64,000 nt of DNA from Cerasibacillus quisquiliarum. GTDB lineage: Bacteria > Bacillota > Bacilli > Bacillales > Amphibacillaceae. Positions 20,880 to 30,299 of this stretch are shown here, piece by piece (the first letter of the stretch is position 1; every line of letters begins with the position of its first letter). Location: the NCBI RefSeq assembly GCF_014202495.1, contig NZ_JACHHA010000001.1:471259-535258 (forward strand). Reading direction: 5' to 3'. The notes below the pieces were generated by a model. That model did not search any database. It was not told the origin of the DNA and saw only the letters and a program-made list of their open reading frames with translations. The translations under genes and the position numbers were made by a program.

Positions 20880-21090
20880 CCTTTTTAATACAGTTAAAAT
20901 AATTGCTTGCAGAATCATTAAACCTGTAAGAAAAAACCAAATGGTTAATTTATAAGTATCGTAACTCATTTTAGCTATTAGCTCATTATATAGATTAATA
21001 GCCATCCTAAAGGTATTAAAGGAAATGCAATACCATATGATTTATCCGCGTTCGTCTTTACTTCCTTCACTCCACGTAAATTTTAATGAA
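20880..21090 (-). pseudogene. Membrane-protein remnant
   Basis: On the minus strand two hydrophobic pieces are separated by stops: LRGVKEVKTNADKSYGIAF followed by PLIPLGWLLIYIMS, and then MSYDTYKLTIWFFLTGLMIL ending in LQAIILTVLKRKY-type sequence. They look like parts of a single decayed small membrane protein. The antisense of the first piece now encodes the N-terminus of the truncated ABC ATPase frame. Confidence 0.4.
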
Positions 21091-21768
21091 GAAAATACAG
21101 CAATAAAGAATGTTAGTAGAAGAATCGTCATTGTATTTGATGACAATGTGTTATATGAAGATGTGACAGTGAATGACTTACAACGGATTATTGCTCCGTG
21201 TTATCGCCGATGGGATGAGATACAATTTCGCTACTATACGGATTTATTTGCCATTCCACTTCAGAAAAAAATAAAAACCTTCTCAAAAGGGATGAAAATG
21301 AAAGTATCACTCGCAATAGCTTTTTCTCATCATGCTGAATTACTTATATTTGATGAGCCGACAGCGGGAATGGATCCGATTTTTCGCCGGGAATTTTTAG
21401 ATATCCTTCATGATTTCATGTTAGATGAAAATAAAACGATTTTCTTTTCGACACATATAACGAGTGATTTAGCCCGTATTGCTGATTATATTTCGTTTAT
21501 TCATGATGGGCAGCTTATTTTTTCTAAGGAACTACATGCAGTTGAAGAAGAATATGCCATTGTCCGTGGGCCATTGGATTTATTAGATGTAGAAACAGAA
21601 AAGTACTTTGTTTCAGTCAAGCGAACAGGAGCAGGATTTGAAGCTTTGACATCTAATCGACAATCGGTAGAAAAGGTATTTTCAGATGAAGCTCTTATTG
21701 AAGAAGCAACTTTAGAAGATGTGATGTATTACGTTAAAAGGAGGGCGAGCGGTGTTTCACTTAATTAA
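21025..21768 (+). pseudogene. ABC ATPase lacking Walker A (5'-truncated)
   Basis: From about residue 32 (RRIVIVFDDNVLYEDVTVND) this matches ABC-2-type ATPases of the BcrA/YtrB kind, with signature FSKGMKMKVSLAIA, Walker B LLIFDEPTAGMDP and the H-loop in FSTHITSD. The usual first 75-80 residues, including Walker A and the Q-loop entry, are absent; in their place are about 30 unrelated residues encoded antisense to a membrane-gene remnant. It cannot bind ATP in the normal way alone. It overlaps the next permease gene by 17 bp, so the operon layout survived the truncation. Confidence 0.85.
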
Positions 21769-22366
21769 AAAAGATTTAATCATACAGAAGCACCTACTTT
21801 TGCTTTACTTGATCATGTTGACTATTTTTATTTATTTTCAAAATAGTTCTGTATTTATTATTGTTTTAATAAGTGCCATCATGACTCTGAATTCATTTTA
21901 CTATGATGATTTTTTCAATGCACATAAGTTAATGAATGCTTTACCTTTTACCCGGAAGGAGCTTGTTAGTGCGAAATTCATTGGGATTATTGTTTTCACT
22001 TCCGCAACAATGATTGTTTTTATGATCGTTAGCTCGATTCTTAATGGGGGAATCGTTTTACTAGCTTGGCAGTGGATCGTTTTTAGTTTAGCTTTAGCGA
22101 TGTTTTACGGGGCTTTATACATCCCGCTTATTTATAAATTGGCAAACCAAAATTTGATTAGTATTTTCTTGTTTATTTATGTTGTGACGGCCATATTAAT
22201 TCCATCGATTTTAGATTATATAAATGAATATTTTCCTAACATCATTCTATTTTTCTATCATTTACCAGATAGTCAATTATACAGTTTATTATTATTGATT
22301 AGTGTTATTTTCTACCTCTTGTCATGGAGGTTATCAATAAAAATTTATGAAGAAAAGGAGTTGTAA
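21752..22366 (+). CDS. ABC-2-type permease (204 aa)
   Basis: Six-pass membrane protein of the ABC-2 permease family, with motif MNALPFTRKELVSAKF near residues 65-80, characteristic of the small permeases paired with BcrA/YtrB-like ATPases. The start is GTG at 21752 after AAAGGAGGG, inside the end of the truncated ATPase gene. Its native ATPase has lost Walker A, so it may be orphaned or may use the ATPase of the next pair. Confidence 0.8.
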   Translation: MFHLIKKDLIIQKHLLLLYLIMLTIFIYFQNSSVFIIVLISAIMTLNSFYYDDFFNAHKLMNALPFTRKELVSAKFIGIIVFTSATMIVFMIVSSILNGGIVLLAWQWIVFSLALAMFYGALYIPLIYKLANQNLISIFLFIYVVTAILIPSILDYINEYFPNIILFFYHLPDSQLYSLLLLISVIFYLLSWRLSIKIYEEKEL

Positions 22367-22372
22367 TCGCAC

Positions 22373-23245
22373 GTGTCTAATATTTTAGAAGTCGACGGTT
22401 TAAGGAAAGTGTATGCTAAATCCCAATTTGTCTTAAAAGATATTGATTTTTCAATCCCGTATGGATCGATTGTCGGGTTTATTGGAGAAAATGGAGCGGG
22501 TAAAACGACAACAATGGGAGCTATTCTTGGCACATTGAAAAAAGACCGTGGAGCCATCACCATTTTTGGAAAAAAAGTGGATGTTACAAAGCCAAAAATA
22601 AGAGAAGATATAGGCGTTGTGTTTGATGACATGAATTTTTCCAGTCATTTGAATGTCGATCAATTAGCAAAAGTGATGAAAAATATTTATCAGCAGTGGG
22701 ATAACGACAAATACAATCATTATATTCAACTTTTTTCGCTACCAAAAAAGCAAAAAATAGCAGGTTTTTCTAGAGGTATGTCGATGAAATTATCGATAGC
22801 AGTTGCTTTATCACATGGTGCAAAATTATTAATTCTGGATGAAGCAACAGCTGGATTAGATCCTGTAGCAAGAGATGACATTTTAGAGGTATTTATAGAC
22901 TTTGTAAAAGATAAAGACCATGCGATTTTTTTATCGTCACATATAACGAGTGATATCGAAAAAATAGCGGATGAACTGATATTTATTAAAAATGGCGAGA
23001 TTATTTTAAAAGTAAACAAGGACGAATTGCTTCATAACTATGCCATTGTTCAGTGCCGTTCTGACACATTTCATGAAATAAACGAAGATGATGTGTTAGC
23101 TTATATAACAAAAGATGAAATGCTCAATGTACTCGTTTCAAATAAGCACGGTTTACCAAGAGGTTGCCAGATCAGCGATTTTACGATTGATGATATTACA
23201 TTATTGCTTATGAAAGGAGAAAACAATGAAAGGACTCATTCTTAA
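22373..23245 (+). CDS. ABC transporter ATP-binding protein, BcrA/YtrB type
   Basis: Complete ATPase of 290 aa. Walker A is GENGAGKTT near residues 39-47, signature FSRGMSMKLSIAVA, Walker B LLILDEATAGLDP, and the H-loop in LSSHITSD. The C-terminal 70 residues are a domain seen in this family. It is close in sequence to the truncated ATPase upstream (shared IGVVFDD and FSRGMxMKxS-type text), which suggests tandem duplication of ATPase-permease pairs. The start is GTG at 22373, 6 bp after the preceding permease. Exact cargo is unknown; relatives act in antibiotic resistance or cell-envelope stress. Confidence 0.9.
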   Translation: MSNILEVDGLRKVYAKSQFVLKDIDFSIPYGSIVGFIGENGAGKTTTMGAILGTLKKDRGAITIFGKKVDVTKPKIREDIGVVFDDMNFSSHLNVDQLAKVMKNIYQQWDNDKYNHYIQLFSLPKKQKIAGFSRGMSMKLSIAVALSHGAKLLILDEATAGLDPVARDDILEVFIDFVKDKDHAIFLSSHITSDIEKIADELIFIKNGEIILKVNKDELLHNYAIVQCRSDTFHEINEDDVLAYITKDEMLNVLVSNKHGLPRGCQISDFTIDDITLLLMKGENNERTHS

Positions 23246-23864
23246 TAATTTGTACACAGTAGAAAAAGGTATTAAGTCTTCTATAGGATTAACGATATTG
23301 GCCATTAGTTTACTTCTTTTTACACAAAATCCAGTGGCATTAAGGGTAGCCGCTTTTTTACCGTTTTTATTAATACCTGTCAATGCATTTGAAGTATTAA
23401 AACATGATGATAAGTCTGGCTGGAGTAAATTTGAGCTTACATTGCCAGTAGAAAGACATAAAATTATTCAGAGTAAATATATAACATTCGTATTATTGTT
23501 TTCTATGAGTTTAGTTTTAACGTTTGTCCTGTTTTATTTTGTTCATACATTCTTATATCCAACATTTACAAATACATTTTTTAACTTTTTGTTACGTGGT
23601 ATGGGTGGCATTTTGGCTATTGCTGCGTTACATTATCCGTTGACTTACTTATTAGGAACAGAAAAATCAGATACGATTACGATAAGCAGTATGGGATTCT
23701 GTTTTGGAATGTTTTTTATTGTTTTTATGCTTTTAGAACTTGTTATTGGAACGGTTGATGGTTTCGATGGGATTTTTTCAGTTACATTTTTTGCTGTGTC
23801 TATTGTGCTTTTTATCGTCTCGTATTTTGTTTCATATATGATTTATAAAAATAAAGAATTTTGA
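23226..23864 (+). CDS. ABC-2-type permease (212 aa)
   Basis: Membrane partner of the complete ATPase just upstream, which it overlaps by 20 bp. About six hydrophobic segments are seen; the motif WSKFELTLPVERHKIIQSKY near residues 60-79 equals the ALPFTRKELV motif of the sister permease. AAAGGAG precedes the ATG. Together with the ATPase it forms an export or resistance-type ABC transporter. Confidence 0.85.
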   Translation: MKGLILNNLYTVEKGIKSSIGLTILAISLLLFTQNPVALRVAAFLPFLLIPVNAFEVLKHDDKSGWSKFELTLPVERHKIIQSKYITFVLLFSMSLVLTFVLFYFVHTFLYPTFTNTFFNFLLRGMGGILAIAALHYPLTYLLGTEKSDTITISSMGFCFGMFFIVFMLLELVIGTVDGFDGIFSVTFFAVSIVLFIVSYFVSYMIYKNKEF

Positions 23865-23886
23865 TAAGTAAGGGGGTGGACGTCAT

Positions 23887-24204
23887 ATGTCCGAGCAAAA
23901 TTCAAAAGAGCATCGTCCAGACCAAGTGAGAAAAAATCGCTATGGTTGGTTGATTTATCTATTCGCCTTTTTAATATTACAATTTGTTTTCTATTTATTA
24001 GATGATTATACAGGTTGGCATATTTTTAATTTGAACCCTTTTGGTGAAAAAGTAGTGTCCTTTATAAACCCATTGATCGGTTGGTTTCAAGTTTATGATA
24101 CACCACAATTTAATGTGATTACCGTTGTCTGGGGATTTGTTATAATGATTTATGGGGTGTATACAGTCTCTAAATCCATAAAACAAAGTATAAAAAGCCC
24201 TTAA
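23887..24204 (+). CDS. Hypothetical two-pass membrane protein (105 aa)
   Basis: Small protein with a charged, hydrophilic N-terminus (about 1-22), a membrane segment at about 24-42 and a second at about 78-96. AAGGGGGTGG precedes the ATG. It begins 22 bp after the ABC permease and is probably the last gene of that operon. I do not recognise a family. A weak hairpin (TAGGCCTTAC with GTGAGGTCTA) near 24253-24278 may end transcription. Confidence 0.65.
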   Translation: MSEQNSKEHRPDQVRKNRYGWLIYLFAFLILQFVFYLLDDYTGWHIFNLNPFGEKVVSFINPLIGWFQVYDTPQFNVITVVWGFVIMIYGVYTVSKSIKQSIKSP

Positions 24205-24385
24205 TTAACAAAAGGTACCGAACTAAAATTGATAGAGAATATTAACTACTCATAGGCCTTACATAAGATAGTGAGGTCTATTCATTTTTCTTTAATGTTA
24301 ATCAAAAAACACTCATTACTACGACAAAATATCTTGTTATTCGATCGTTCCCACTATACATCATTTCAAGGGTGTAATGCACCCG
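24205..24385. other. Convergent intergenic region
   Basis: It holds the weak hairpin at about 24253-24278, followed by a T-rich stretch. I see nothing else. Confidence 0.4.
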
Positions 24386-24604
24386 CTAGTGAAAGAATAG
24401 GGAATAAATGATAAAACCTGCTATGATTAAAAGAAATAGTATCCCAGTTCCTTTCCACCCCAAAACACCAACTGGGTCATCCGAAAAGTTGCCGATATTT
24501 GAATGATCGAATACATTATCTATATTACGATTTGTGTTCTTTTTAAGTTCTTTTTGTTTTAAGTTTTCACGCCTATAAGTGGTACTATTTTTACCTTCGC
24601 TCAA
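24386..24604 (-). CDS. Small single-pass membrane protein (72 aa)
   Basis: A lysine- and asparagine-rich hydrophilic part of about 50 residues is followed by one membrane segment at the extreme C-terminus (ILFLLIIAGFIIYSLFF). This is a tail-anchored topology. TTG at 24604 is the start, supported by GGAGGG eight bases before it. The family is not recognised. It is transcribed alone, divergently from the YibE/F genes. Confidence 0.6.
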   Translation of the reverse strand: MSEGKNSTTYRRENLKQKELKKNTNRNIDNVFDHSNIGNFSDDPVGVLGWKGTGILFLLIIAGFIIYSLFFH

Positions 24605-24798
24605 TTAAAATCCCTCCAATTATATTTCAATTCGTATCTAAAGTAATCTGCTTCCTTAAATCAATATTTTCTTTATATTATATAACGGTTCTCATGAGTA
24701 ATGGCTTTAAAGCTATATTACATACAAAACACCTACACTCGCAACAAACAGTTGTTCATGGTAAACTGAATCTTATCAGATAGGTGGAGGTTTGGTGC

Positions 24799-25926
24799 AT
24801 GTTAATCAATCAATTAAAAGAGGCACCTAAAAGCCGACTCATTTTTTATAGCATCGTTATTGTAAGTTGCCTCTTATCTTTTATTTTTGTTTATCATAAT
24901 CATTCACTTTATGATCGACCAATTGTGAAAGTTGTTGAGACAATAATAATAGATACAGAGACAACAGTCGATGGATTACAAAATAAGGATGAACGCTTTA
25001 CACAGAAAATAGAGGCTGTCGTTCAAAACGGTGAACATAAGGGAAAAACAATTTATTTAACGAATGAATATTCATCATCAGGTGCTTATGACCAAGCATA
25101 TAAACGAGGACACGACTTATTTGTAAAGATTGTCCAAACAGAAGATGGATTATTAACTGGTCATATTATGAATGTAAAACGTGATAAATATGTTGTCATA
25201 ACGGCATGGGTTTTTATTTTTACACTTCTCTTGATAGGTAGGAAGCAAGGTTTGTTTTCAATGGTGAGTTTAGGTATTAACATTGTTCTATTATCACTCG
25301 TCCTTGATTATTATGTGAAAAATCCCCAATCAAACTTATTATGGCTCAGTGCGCTGATGGTTGTTTTATTTACGGTCATTTCATTGTTATTTGTGAGTGG
25401 CTTGAATGATAAAGCATATGCCGCGATTGTGACTACTTTAGTTGGCACATTTTCGTCTTTATTTATTACATATGTTGTTTTATCGATAACCTCTGATAGT
25501 GGGATTTATTATGAAGGCATGTCTTTTTTAACGCGTCCTTATCGATTAATCTTTTTGGCTGGGTTATTCATTGGCTCACTCGGCGCTGTGATGGATGTTG
25601 CGATTACAATGTCGTCTTCCATCTTTGAGTTGTATGAAAAGAATAAAGATATATCTGTAAAGCAGCTTAAAGAAACGGGACTGGAAATCGGAAGAGATGT
25701 GATGGGGACGATTACGAGTATTTTATTTTTTGCTTATGTGAGTGGTTCACTTCCGATGCTTATTTTATATTTGAAAAATGGCGTTCCTTTTGGATTTACG
25801 CTTTCGATGAATCTTTCATTAGAAATTGCGCGAGCTTTAGCAGGAGGCATTGGTGTTGTCTTAACGATACCGATTAGCTTGTATACAGCTATTTTCTTCG
25901 TTCAGCGAAAGAGGGCGAATATATGA
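24799..25926 (+). CDS. YibE/F family membrane protein (first of a pair)
   Basis: Member of the YibE/F family, 375 aa. An N-terminal membrane anchor is followed by an extracytoplasmic beta-rich domain (about 30-115), then about seven membrane helices. The family motif GAVMDVAITMSSSIFELYEK and the region around GRDVMGTITSILFFAY are clear. Start ATG at 24799 is preferred because GGTGGAGG stands directly before it. It overlaps the second yibE/F gene by 4 bp. Function is unknown; membrane transport is often assumed. Confidence 0.85.
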   Translation: MLINQLKEAPKSRLIFYSIVIVSCLLSFIFVYHNHSLYDRPIVKVVETIIIDTETTVDGLQNKDERFTQKIEAVVQNGEHKGKTIYLTNEYSSSGAYDQAYKRGHDLFVKIVQTEDGLLTGHIMNVKRDKYVVITAWVFIFTLLLIGRKQGLFSMVSLGINIVLLSLVLDYYVKNPQSNLLWLSALMVVLFTVISLLFVSGLNDKAYAAIVTTLVGTFSSLFITYVVLSITSDSGIYYEGMSFLTRPYRLIFLAGLFIGSLGAVMDVAITMSSSIFELYEKNKDISVKQLKETGLEIGRDVMGTITSILFFAYVSGSLPMLILYLKNGVPFGFTLSMNLSLEIARALAGGIGVVLTIPISLYTAIFFVQRKRANI

Positions 25927-26699
25927 ATGCAATTGGACTATTATCGGTTATTTTATTTACATTAATGGCTTTTGTCGGTGGCAGACAGGGCGTACGTTCA
26001 TTTGTTGCATTATTGTTAAATTTACTTGCTGTTATTTTAACAGTATTTTTCATGTTGAATACTTCCATTAATCTGCTAATCATTACATTGATCGCATGTG
26101 TCTTGATTAGTTGTATCAATCTCTTTTTTATCAATGAAATAAATGACAAAACAATAGCAGCATTTCTTGCGACAATTATTACCGTTACCATCTTACTTCT
26201 CTTTATCCATTTGGTGACAAAGTATGCGCTAATTCAAGGTTTTAGTGAAGAAGAAACAGATGAAATCAGTGGGTATTCTCTATATATCGGTATAGATTTT
26301 GTTAAAATCGTTACATCTGTTATCATTATGAGTACGATTGGTGCGATTATGGACGTAGCCATATCGATATCATCATCACTTCATCACTTGTTAAGGTTAA
26401 ATCCGTTACTTAATAAAAAAGAATTATTCCAATCTGGCTTAAATATTGGGCGTGATATCTTAGGAACAGATGCGAATACGATATTTTTTGCTTTTTTTGG
26501 TGGTTATTTAGGACTACTTATCTGGTTTAAAGATTTAGAGTATTCTTTTGGCGAGATTGTCAACTCGAAAGTGTTTAGTGGAGAGATGATGACTATCTTT
26601 TGTGCAGGTATTGGTATTGCGCTTATCATTCCAATTTCTTCCTGGATAAGTACGTTTATATTAATGAGGGATAAGGAAAAGAGCACGTCCAACAATTGA
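25923..26699 (+). CDS. YibE/F family membrane protein (second of a pair)
   Basis: A second, shorter YibE/F protein of 258 aa without the external domain, coupled to the first by an ATGA overlap. It repeats the family core: GAIMDVAISISSSLHHLL and GRDILGTDANTIFFAFFGG. The two proteins are likely to form one membrane complex. A strong terminator follows. Confidence 0.85.
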   Translation: MNAIGLLSVILFTLMAFVGGRQGVRSFVALLLNLLAVILTVFFMLNTSINLLIITLIACVLISCINLFFINEINDKTIAAFLATIITVTILLLFIHLVTKYALIQGFSEEETDEISGYSLYIGIDFVKIVTSVIIMSTIGAIMDVAISISSSLHHLLRLNPLLNKKELFQSGLNIGRDILGTDANTIFFAFFGGYLGLLIWFKDLEYSFGEIVNSKVFSGEMMTIFCAGIGIALIIPISSWISTFILMRDKEKSTSNN

Positions 26700-26740
26700 G
26701 TGTGATGTAAGGGTTATTGAAATAATGGCCTTATATTAAA

Positions 26741-26780
26741 TAACGTGGAGAAAGAGAAATCTTTTCTCCACGTTTTGATT
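26741..26780. terminator. Terminator after the YibE/F pair
   Basis: ACGTGGAGAAA pairs with TTTCTCCACGT, followed by TTTTGATTT. Confidence 0.85.
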
Positions 26781-26926
26781 TATGTAAATCCTACGATTAG
26801 ACTAAAGTTTTATGGAATCGGATTTCAATGTACGTCCCTTCGCCAAAGTTATATGACATAAGCCTATCCGAGACAACCTCATCAGATCTCGCTTAGCTAC
26901 AATTTGTCGGAAGTTTTAATAGTTGT

Positions 26927-28294
26927 TTACGACATCCATCTTAAGCCTTTTGGGAAGTGATTTTTCATCAATTGATTCGATAATTTGCCCCAGCCTAATG
27001 AATATCCATCAACGGTAATTAGATTCCAGCCATTTTCACCTTGTACTCGGAATGCTTCGCCTTTTAAGTAAGCCAGGATATCGTGGGAATCACTGGAAAA
27101 ATTGACATGGTGTTTAACTTCATTAGCTTTTAAACTTAATGCGAGTGCATGAGAAGGTTGAAAACGATTTTTCTTATTAGTTCCCAAATGCCAACCGGGT
27201 CGGATAACTTTTAAATGATCCATCAGAATCATCTCAGATGGTACGATATAAAGGTCATCGCCAAATAAGATGAATGTTCCTTTCGGTATTGTTCGAAGGT
27301 TTTCTTTAGCAAAGGTCAAATAATCTTTAAGACGATTTTTATTTTTAATCGGTCGTAATTGTTTATATTTATGTTGCTCTCGTGCGCCATTCTTTCGTAG
27401 TACAGCTATAAAATGTCCTTCACCTTTGATATGGTGTGGCCATAATCGAATCGTATGTTCGATACCTTTAACAGGCCCATCGACCCAATGTGAACGTCCA
27501 GAACTAAATTGATCATAAACATCTATTCGTTCAATTTCAAAATTTGGATGGTCTTTTACAAATTGATTAATAAGTTGTTCATTTTCTTCTGGAGAGAAAG
27601 TGCAAGTTGAATAGACAAGCTGTCCTTCTGTTTTTAACATTTGACATGCTTGATCTAATATATTTTTTTGACGTCTTGCACATGCTTCAACATAATTTAA
27701 ACTCCATTCATCACAGGCGAGAGGATTTTTTCGAAACATACCTTCACCAGAACAAGGTGCATCCACTAAGATGCGATCGAAAAAGCTTGGAAATCTTTTG
27801 GCGAGACGTTCAGGTGTTTCATTCGTTACAACAGCATTTCGAATCCCCATACGCTCGACGTTTTGTGAAAGAATACGAGCACGTGAAGGGTGAATGTCAT
27901 TTGCGACGAGCAAGCCTTGTTGCTTCATATATTGTGCTATATGTGTTGTTTTTCCTCCGGGAGCGGCTGATAAGTCAAGAATTTTTTCCCCTGGTTGTGG
28001 CGTCATCACTTCAACAACTGCCATAGCACTTGGTTCTTGAATATAGTACAGTCCAGCTTCATGATAAGGATGTTTGCCTGGACGTTCTTCATGATTGTAA
28101 TAAAAACCAACATCCACCCAAGGTATTTGCTTTAAAGCGAAGGAGGTCAAGTTTAAAAAATCCTCTTTTTTAATTTTTAATGTATTTAGACGTAAACCAT
28201 TTGTTTGCTTGTCGTTATACGTAGTGATAAACGGTTCGAATTCTTCATTTAATAGATCTTTCATTTTAACTAAAAAGTCATCTGGTAACTGCAC
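26927..28294 (-). CDS. rRNA (cytosine-C5)-methyltransferase, RsmF-like
   Basis: NOL1/NOP2/Sun family RNA m5C methyltransferase, about 455 aa. SAM-binding motif I is in ILDLSAAPGGKTTHIA, the PC motif is in VDAPCSGEGMF and the nucleophile cysteine is in YSTCTFSPEENE. The C-terminal 150 residues form the extra RNA-binding part of RsmF/YebU-type enzymes, so rRNA is the probable target. I place the start at GTG 28294 because GAGGTG lies six bases upstream; a longer in-frame TTG start at 28327 lacks a site. Confidence 0.88.
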   Translation of the reverse strand: MQLPDDFLVKMKDLLNEEFEPFITTYNDKQTNGLRLNTLKIKKEDFLNLTSFALKQIPWVDVGFYYNHEERPGKHPYHEAGLYYIQEPSAMAVVEVMTPQPGEKILDLSAAPGGKTTHIAQYMKQQGLLVANDIHPSRARILSQNVERMGIRNAVVTNETPERLAKRFPSFFDRILVDAPCSGEGMFRKNPLACDEWSLNYVEACARRQKNILDQACQMLKTEGQLVYSTCTFSPEENEQLINQFVKDHPNFEIERIDVYDQFSSGRSHWVDGPVKGIEHTIRLWPHHIKGEGHFIAVLRKNGAREQHKYKQLRPIKNKNRLKDYLTFAKENLRTIPKGTFILFGDDLYIVPSEMILMDHLKVIRPGWHLGTNKKNRFQPSHALALSLKANEVKHHVNFSSDSHDILAYLKGEAFRVQGENGWNLITVDGYSLGWGKLSNQLMKNHFPKGLRWMS

Positions 28295-28404
28295 TCTATT
28301 CACCTCTAAAAAATATCGCATTGCCAATGAATAGTATAGCGTTTAGAGAATGAACAGGCAATGGTTGTTATTTTTATGTTTTATTTTACGATTATATACT
28401 TATT

Positions 28405-28653
28405 CTATAATTGAGATATGACTTGAATGACCCCAACTAATACCGCTCCTGTAAGTGGAATACTCCGAAACAACTTTAACCCGAATGAGGTCTCGTGAAA
28501 TTTGTCGAGTGGATTTTGTGTTGGTGATGCCAAGTAACGAATCAAACGTTCCCATTTAGGCGTTCTAAATTGTAATTTTTCTCTCGGTATGTGCACATGA
28601 TATTCGTCGAGCCACTTTTTTAAGTTATCATCTTCGAATTCATTTTTTGACAT
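28405..28653 (-). CDS. Small membrane protein downstream of the ECF sigma gene
   Basis: 82 aa: a hydrophilic N-terminus of about 55 residues and one C-terminal hydrophobic segment (PLTGAVLVGVIQVISQL). The start overlaps the end of the sigma gene by 14 bp. By position it is the natural candidate for an anti-sigma factor, but no zinc-finger (HxxxCxxC) or other known anti-sigma motif is visible. It is the last gene of the five-gene operon. Confidence 0.65.
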   Translation of the reverse strand: MSKNEFEDDNLKKWLDEYHVHIPREKLQFRTPKWERLIRYLASPTQNPLDKFHETSFGLKLFRSIPLTGAVLVGVIQVISQL

Positions 28654-29170
28654 TAAAATCCTCCTTCAATTGTTCTTTTAATATTTTAATTGCATGATAT
28701 AATCGTGACTTTACGGTGCCAATTGGAACACCAAGAATTTGCGCTATTTCATCTTGTGGTAAGTCTGCATAATATGCTAATAAAATAACAGCGCGGTGCT
28801 TTTCGGACAAGCGAGCAATGGCTTGTTGAATGACTAATTTCTCATCCGTAGAAAATGTAGGTGTTGGAGTGGGTACCAGAAAAGGTAAAATCGAACGCCA
28901 TTTTTTTCGACGGTTTAATTTATTTATTAGTAGTCGGTATGCAATCTGGAAAAGATATGCTTTTACCGTACCCTTATGCTGATTATAATGATGCTTTTTC
29001 TTTTGTAATACTTCAAACGTGTCATGAACGATGTCAATACTGAGTTGTTCTTCACGAGTATATCTGTAGAGAAAAGAATATAATGTCTCGTATAGTCGTT
29101 CATACAACACAGTTAATCCTCTTATATCACCACTTTGATAGACTTTCATCCATTCTTCATTCGTTCTCAT
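28640..29170 (-). CDS. ECF-type RNA polymerase sigma factor
   Basis: Extracytoplasmic-function sigma factor of 176 aa. Region 2 is seen in LYSFLYRYTREEQLSIDIVH and DTFEVLQKK; region 4 helix-turn-helix in DLPQDEIAQILGVPIGTVKS. The two parts are joined by a linker without insertion, as usual. I take ATG at 29170 as the start because AAGGATG is spaced well before it. The gene overlaps both neighbours, so it is produced together with the ABC transporter genes upstream and the small membrane protein downstream. The arrangement recalls the SigY system of B. subtilis, with a different gene order. Confidence 0.9.
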   Translation of the reverse strand: MRTNEEWMKVYQSGDIRGLTVLYERLYETLYSFLYRYTREEQLSIDIVHDTFEVLQKKKHHYNQHKGTVKAYLFQIAYRLLINKLNRRKKWRSILPFLVPTPTPTFSTDEKLVIQQAIARLSEKHRAVILLAYYADLPQDEIAQILGVPIGTVKSRLYHAIKILKEQLKEDFNVKK

Positions 29171-29537
29171 TAGTCGCATCCTTCATATGGGCTTTGATTG
29201 CTTTTAAAGTCATGGTCACACGTGAAACGAGATAACAAATAGTAACAATAACCCATGCTTGTGATTGATTTGTAAAGAATTGAACGAAAGGATTTTCAAT
29301 CGTTTCTCCAGACGATAGAAGGAAATTCAATGCTTGCACACAAATAATGGTATAAATCGCGACAATTAATGTTAACGTATCGAACACATTCCAACGCAAA
29401 AGAATTTTTGTCTTTTTATAGTTGATTTTTCGATTCTCTCGTACAATATATTTTCGATCCATTGGAATGACAATCATTAGTATCACGATTATCCAAATTC
29501 CTGTAACAATTAAGGATATAATCCAACCTATATCCAT
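29157..29537 (-). CDS. Hypothetical membrane protein in the ECF operon (126 aa)
   Basis: Three hydrophobic segments (about 4-27, 48-70 and 90-108) with a basic loop (MDRKYIVRENRKINYKKTK) between the first and second. ATG at 29537 follows AGGTGGG. It lies between the permease and the sigma gene and overlaps the sigma start. It may be the membrane-bound regulator that holds the sigma factor, but no conserved domain is recognised. Confidence 0.65.
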   Translation of the reverse strand: MDIGWIISLIVTGIWIIVILMIVIPMDRKYIVRENRKINYKKTKILLRWNVFDTLTLIVAIYTIICVQALNFLLSSGETIENPFVQFFTNQSQAWVIVTICYLVSRVTMTLKAIKAHMKDATNENE

Positions 29538-29546
29538 TGTTCCCAC

Positions 29547-30299
29547 CTACTTTTGATATATTTTTTTCGCAAATAAACTGAGTACAAAGCTAAAGAATAA
29601 TAAAATAATTGCATATTGACCATAAGATAACCACATCTCATGTATTATATTGAGTTGATATTGTAACATATCATTTAAATACAACATTGGATTCCAACTA
29701 AGAAAAATATAATAGTCTTGTGGATTTTTCCCACTAATTGTTAAAAACATGGCTGGCATTGTAATTGAAAACATGAATATAATCAAAATCGGAACAAGCA
29801 TGCTTTGTGCAACATTTCCATTCTTGAAGATACCTGCTAAGATAAAACTGGTTGGATAAAATGCTAGAAATACAAAATTACATACTAATAGTATAATGAA
29901 AAAGGATGGTAATGAAATGTGAATCAATAGAGCATATGCTAGTAAAGTAGCAACTAATGAGACATTCATTAATAGGAAAACACCAATCCCCATACCGAAA
30001 TAATAGGTAAATGGAGACACATTCGTTCGTTTTAACCAATGGTATGTTTTGTTGGCTTTTAAATCTGCTAAATAGATTGTTGCTCCTGACAGAGAAAATG
30101 TAAAAAGAAGCATCATCAATGAAATGGGTAAGAATTGTCCTTTTATCAAATAGTCTACCGTATCTGGATTGTTTATTAAACTGATTTTGGATATCCAGGA
30201 ACAAATAATAAATATGAATGCTGGCAATAAGTTTCCAAAAAGTATACCACGGTTTCGAACTTGTTCTAAGATAAAACTTCGTGCAATTTGATTGGTCAT
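29547..30299 (-). CDS. ABC-2-type permease (250 aa)
   Basis: Six-pass membrane protein typical of ABC-2 export permeases. Hydrophobic segments lie near 20-40, 55-75, 100-125, 130-155, 160-185 and 220-242. It overlaps the ATPase gene by 4 bp (ATGA) and is followed closely by the membrane protein and ECF sigma gene. It resembles YxlG of the B. subtilis sigY operon in size and position type, not in any motif I can point to. Confidence 0.8.
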   Translation of the reverse strand: MTNQIARSFILEQVRNRGILFGNLLPAFIFIICSWISKISLINNPDTVDYLIKGQFLPISLMMLLFTFSLSGATIYLADLKANKTYHWLKRTNVSPFTYYFGMGIGVFLLMNVSLVATLLAYALLIHISLPSFFIILLVCNFVFLAFYPTSFILAGIFKNGNVAQSMLVPILIIFMFSITMPAMFLTISGKNPQDYYIFLSWNPMLYLNDMLQYQLNIIHEMWLSYGQYAIILLFFSFVLSLFAKKIYQK

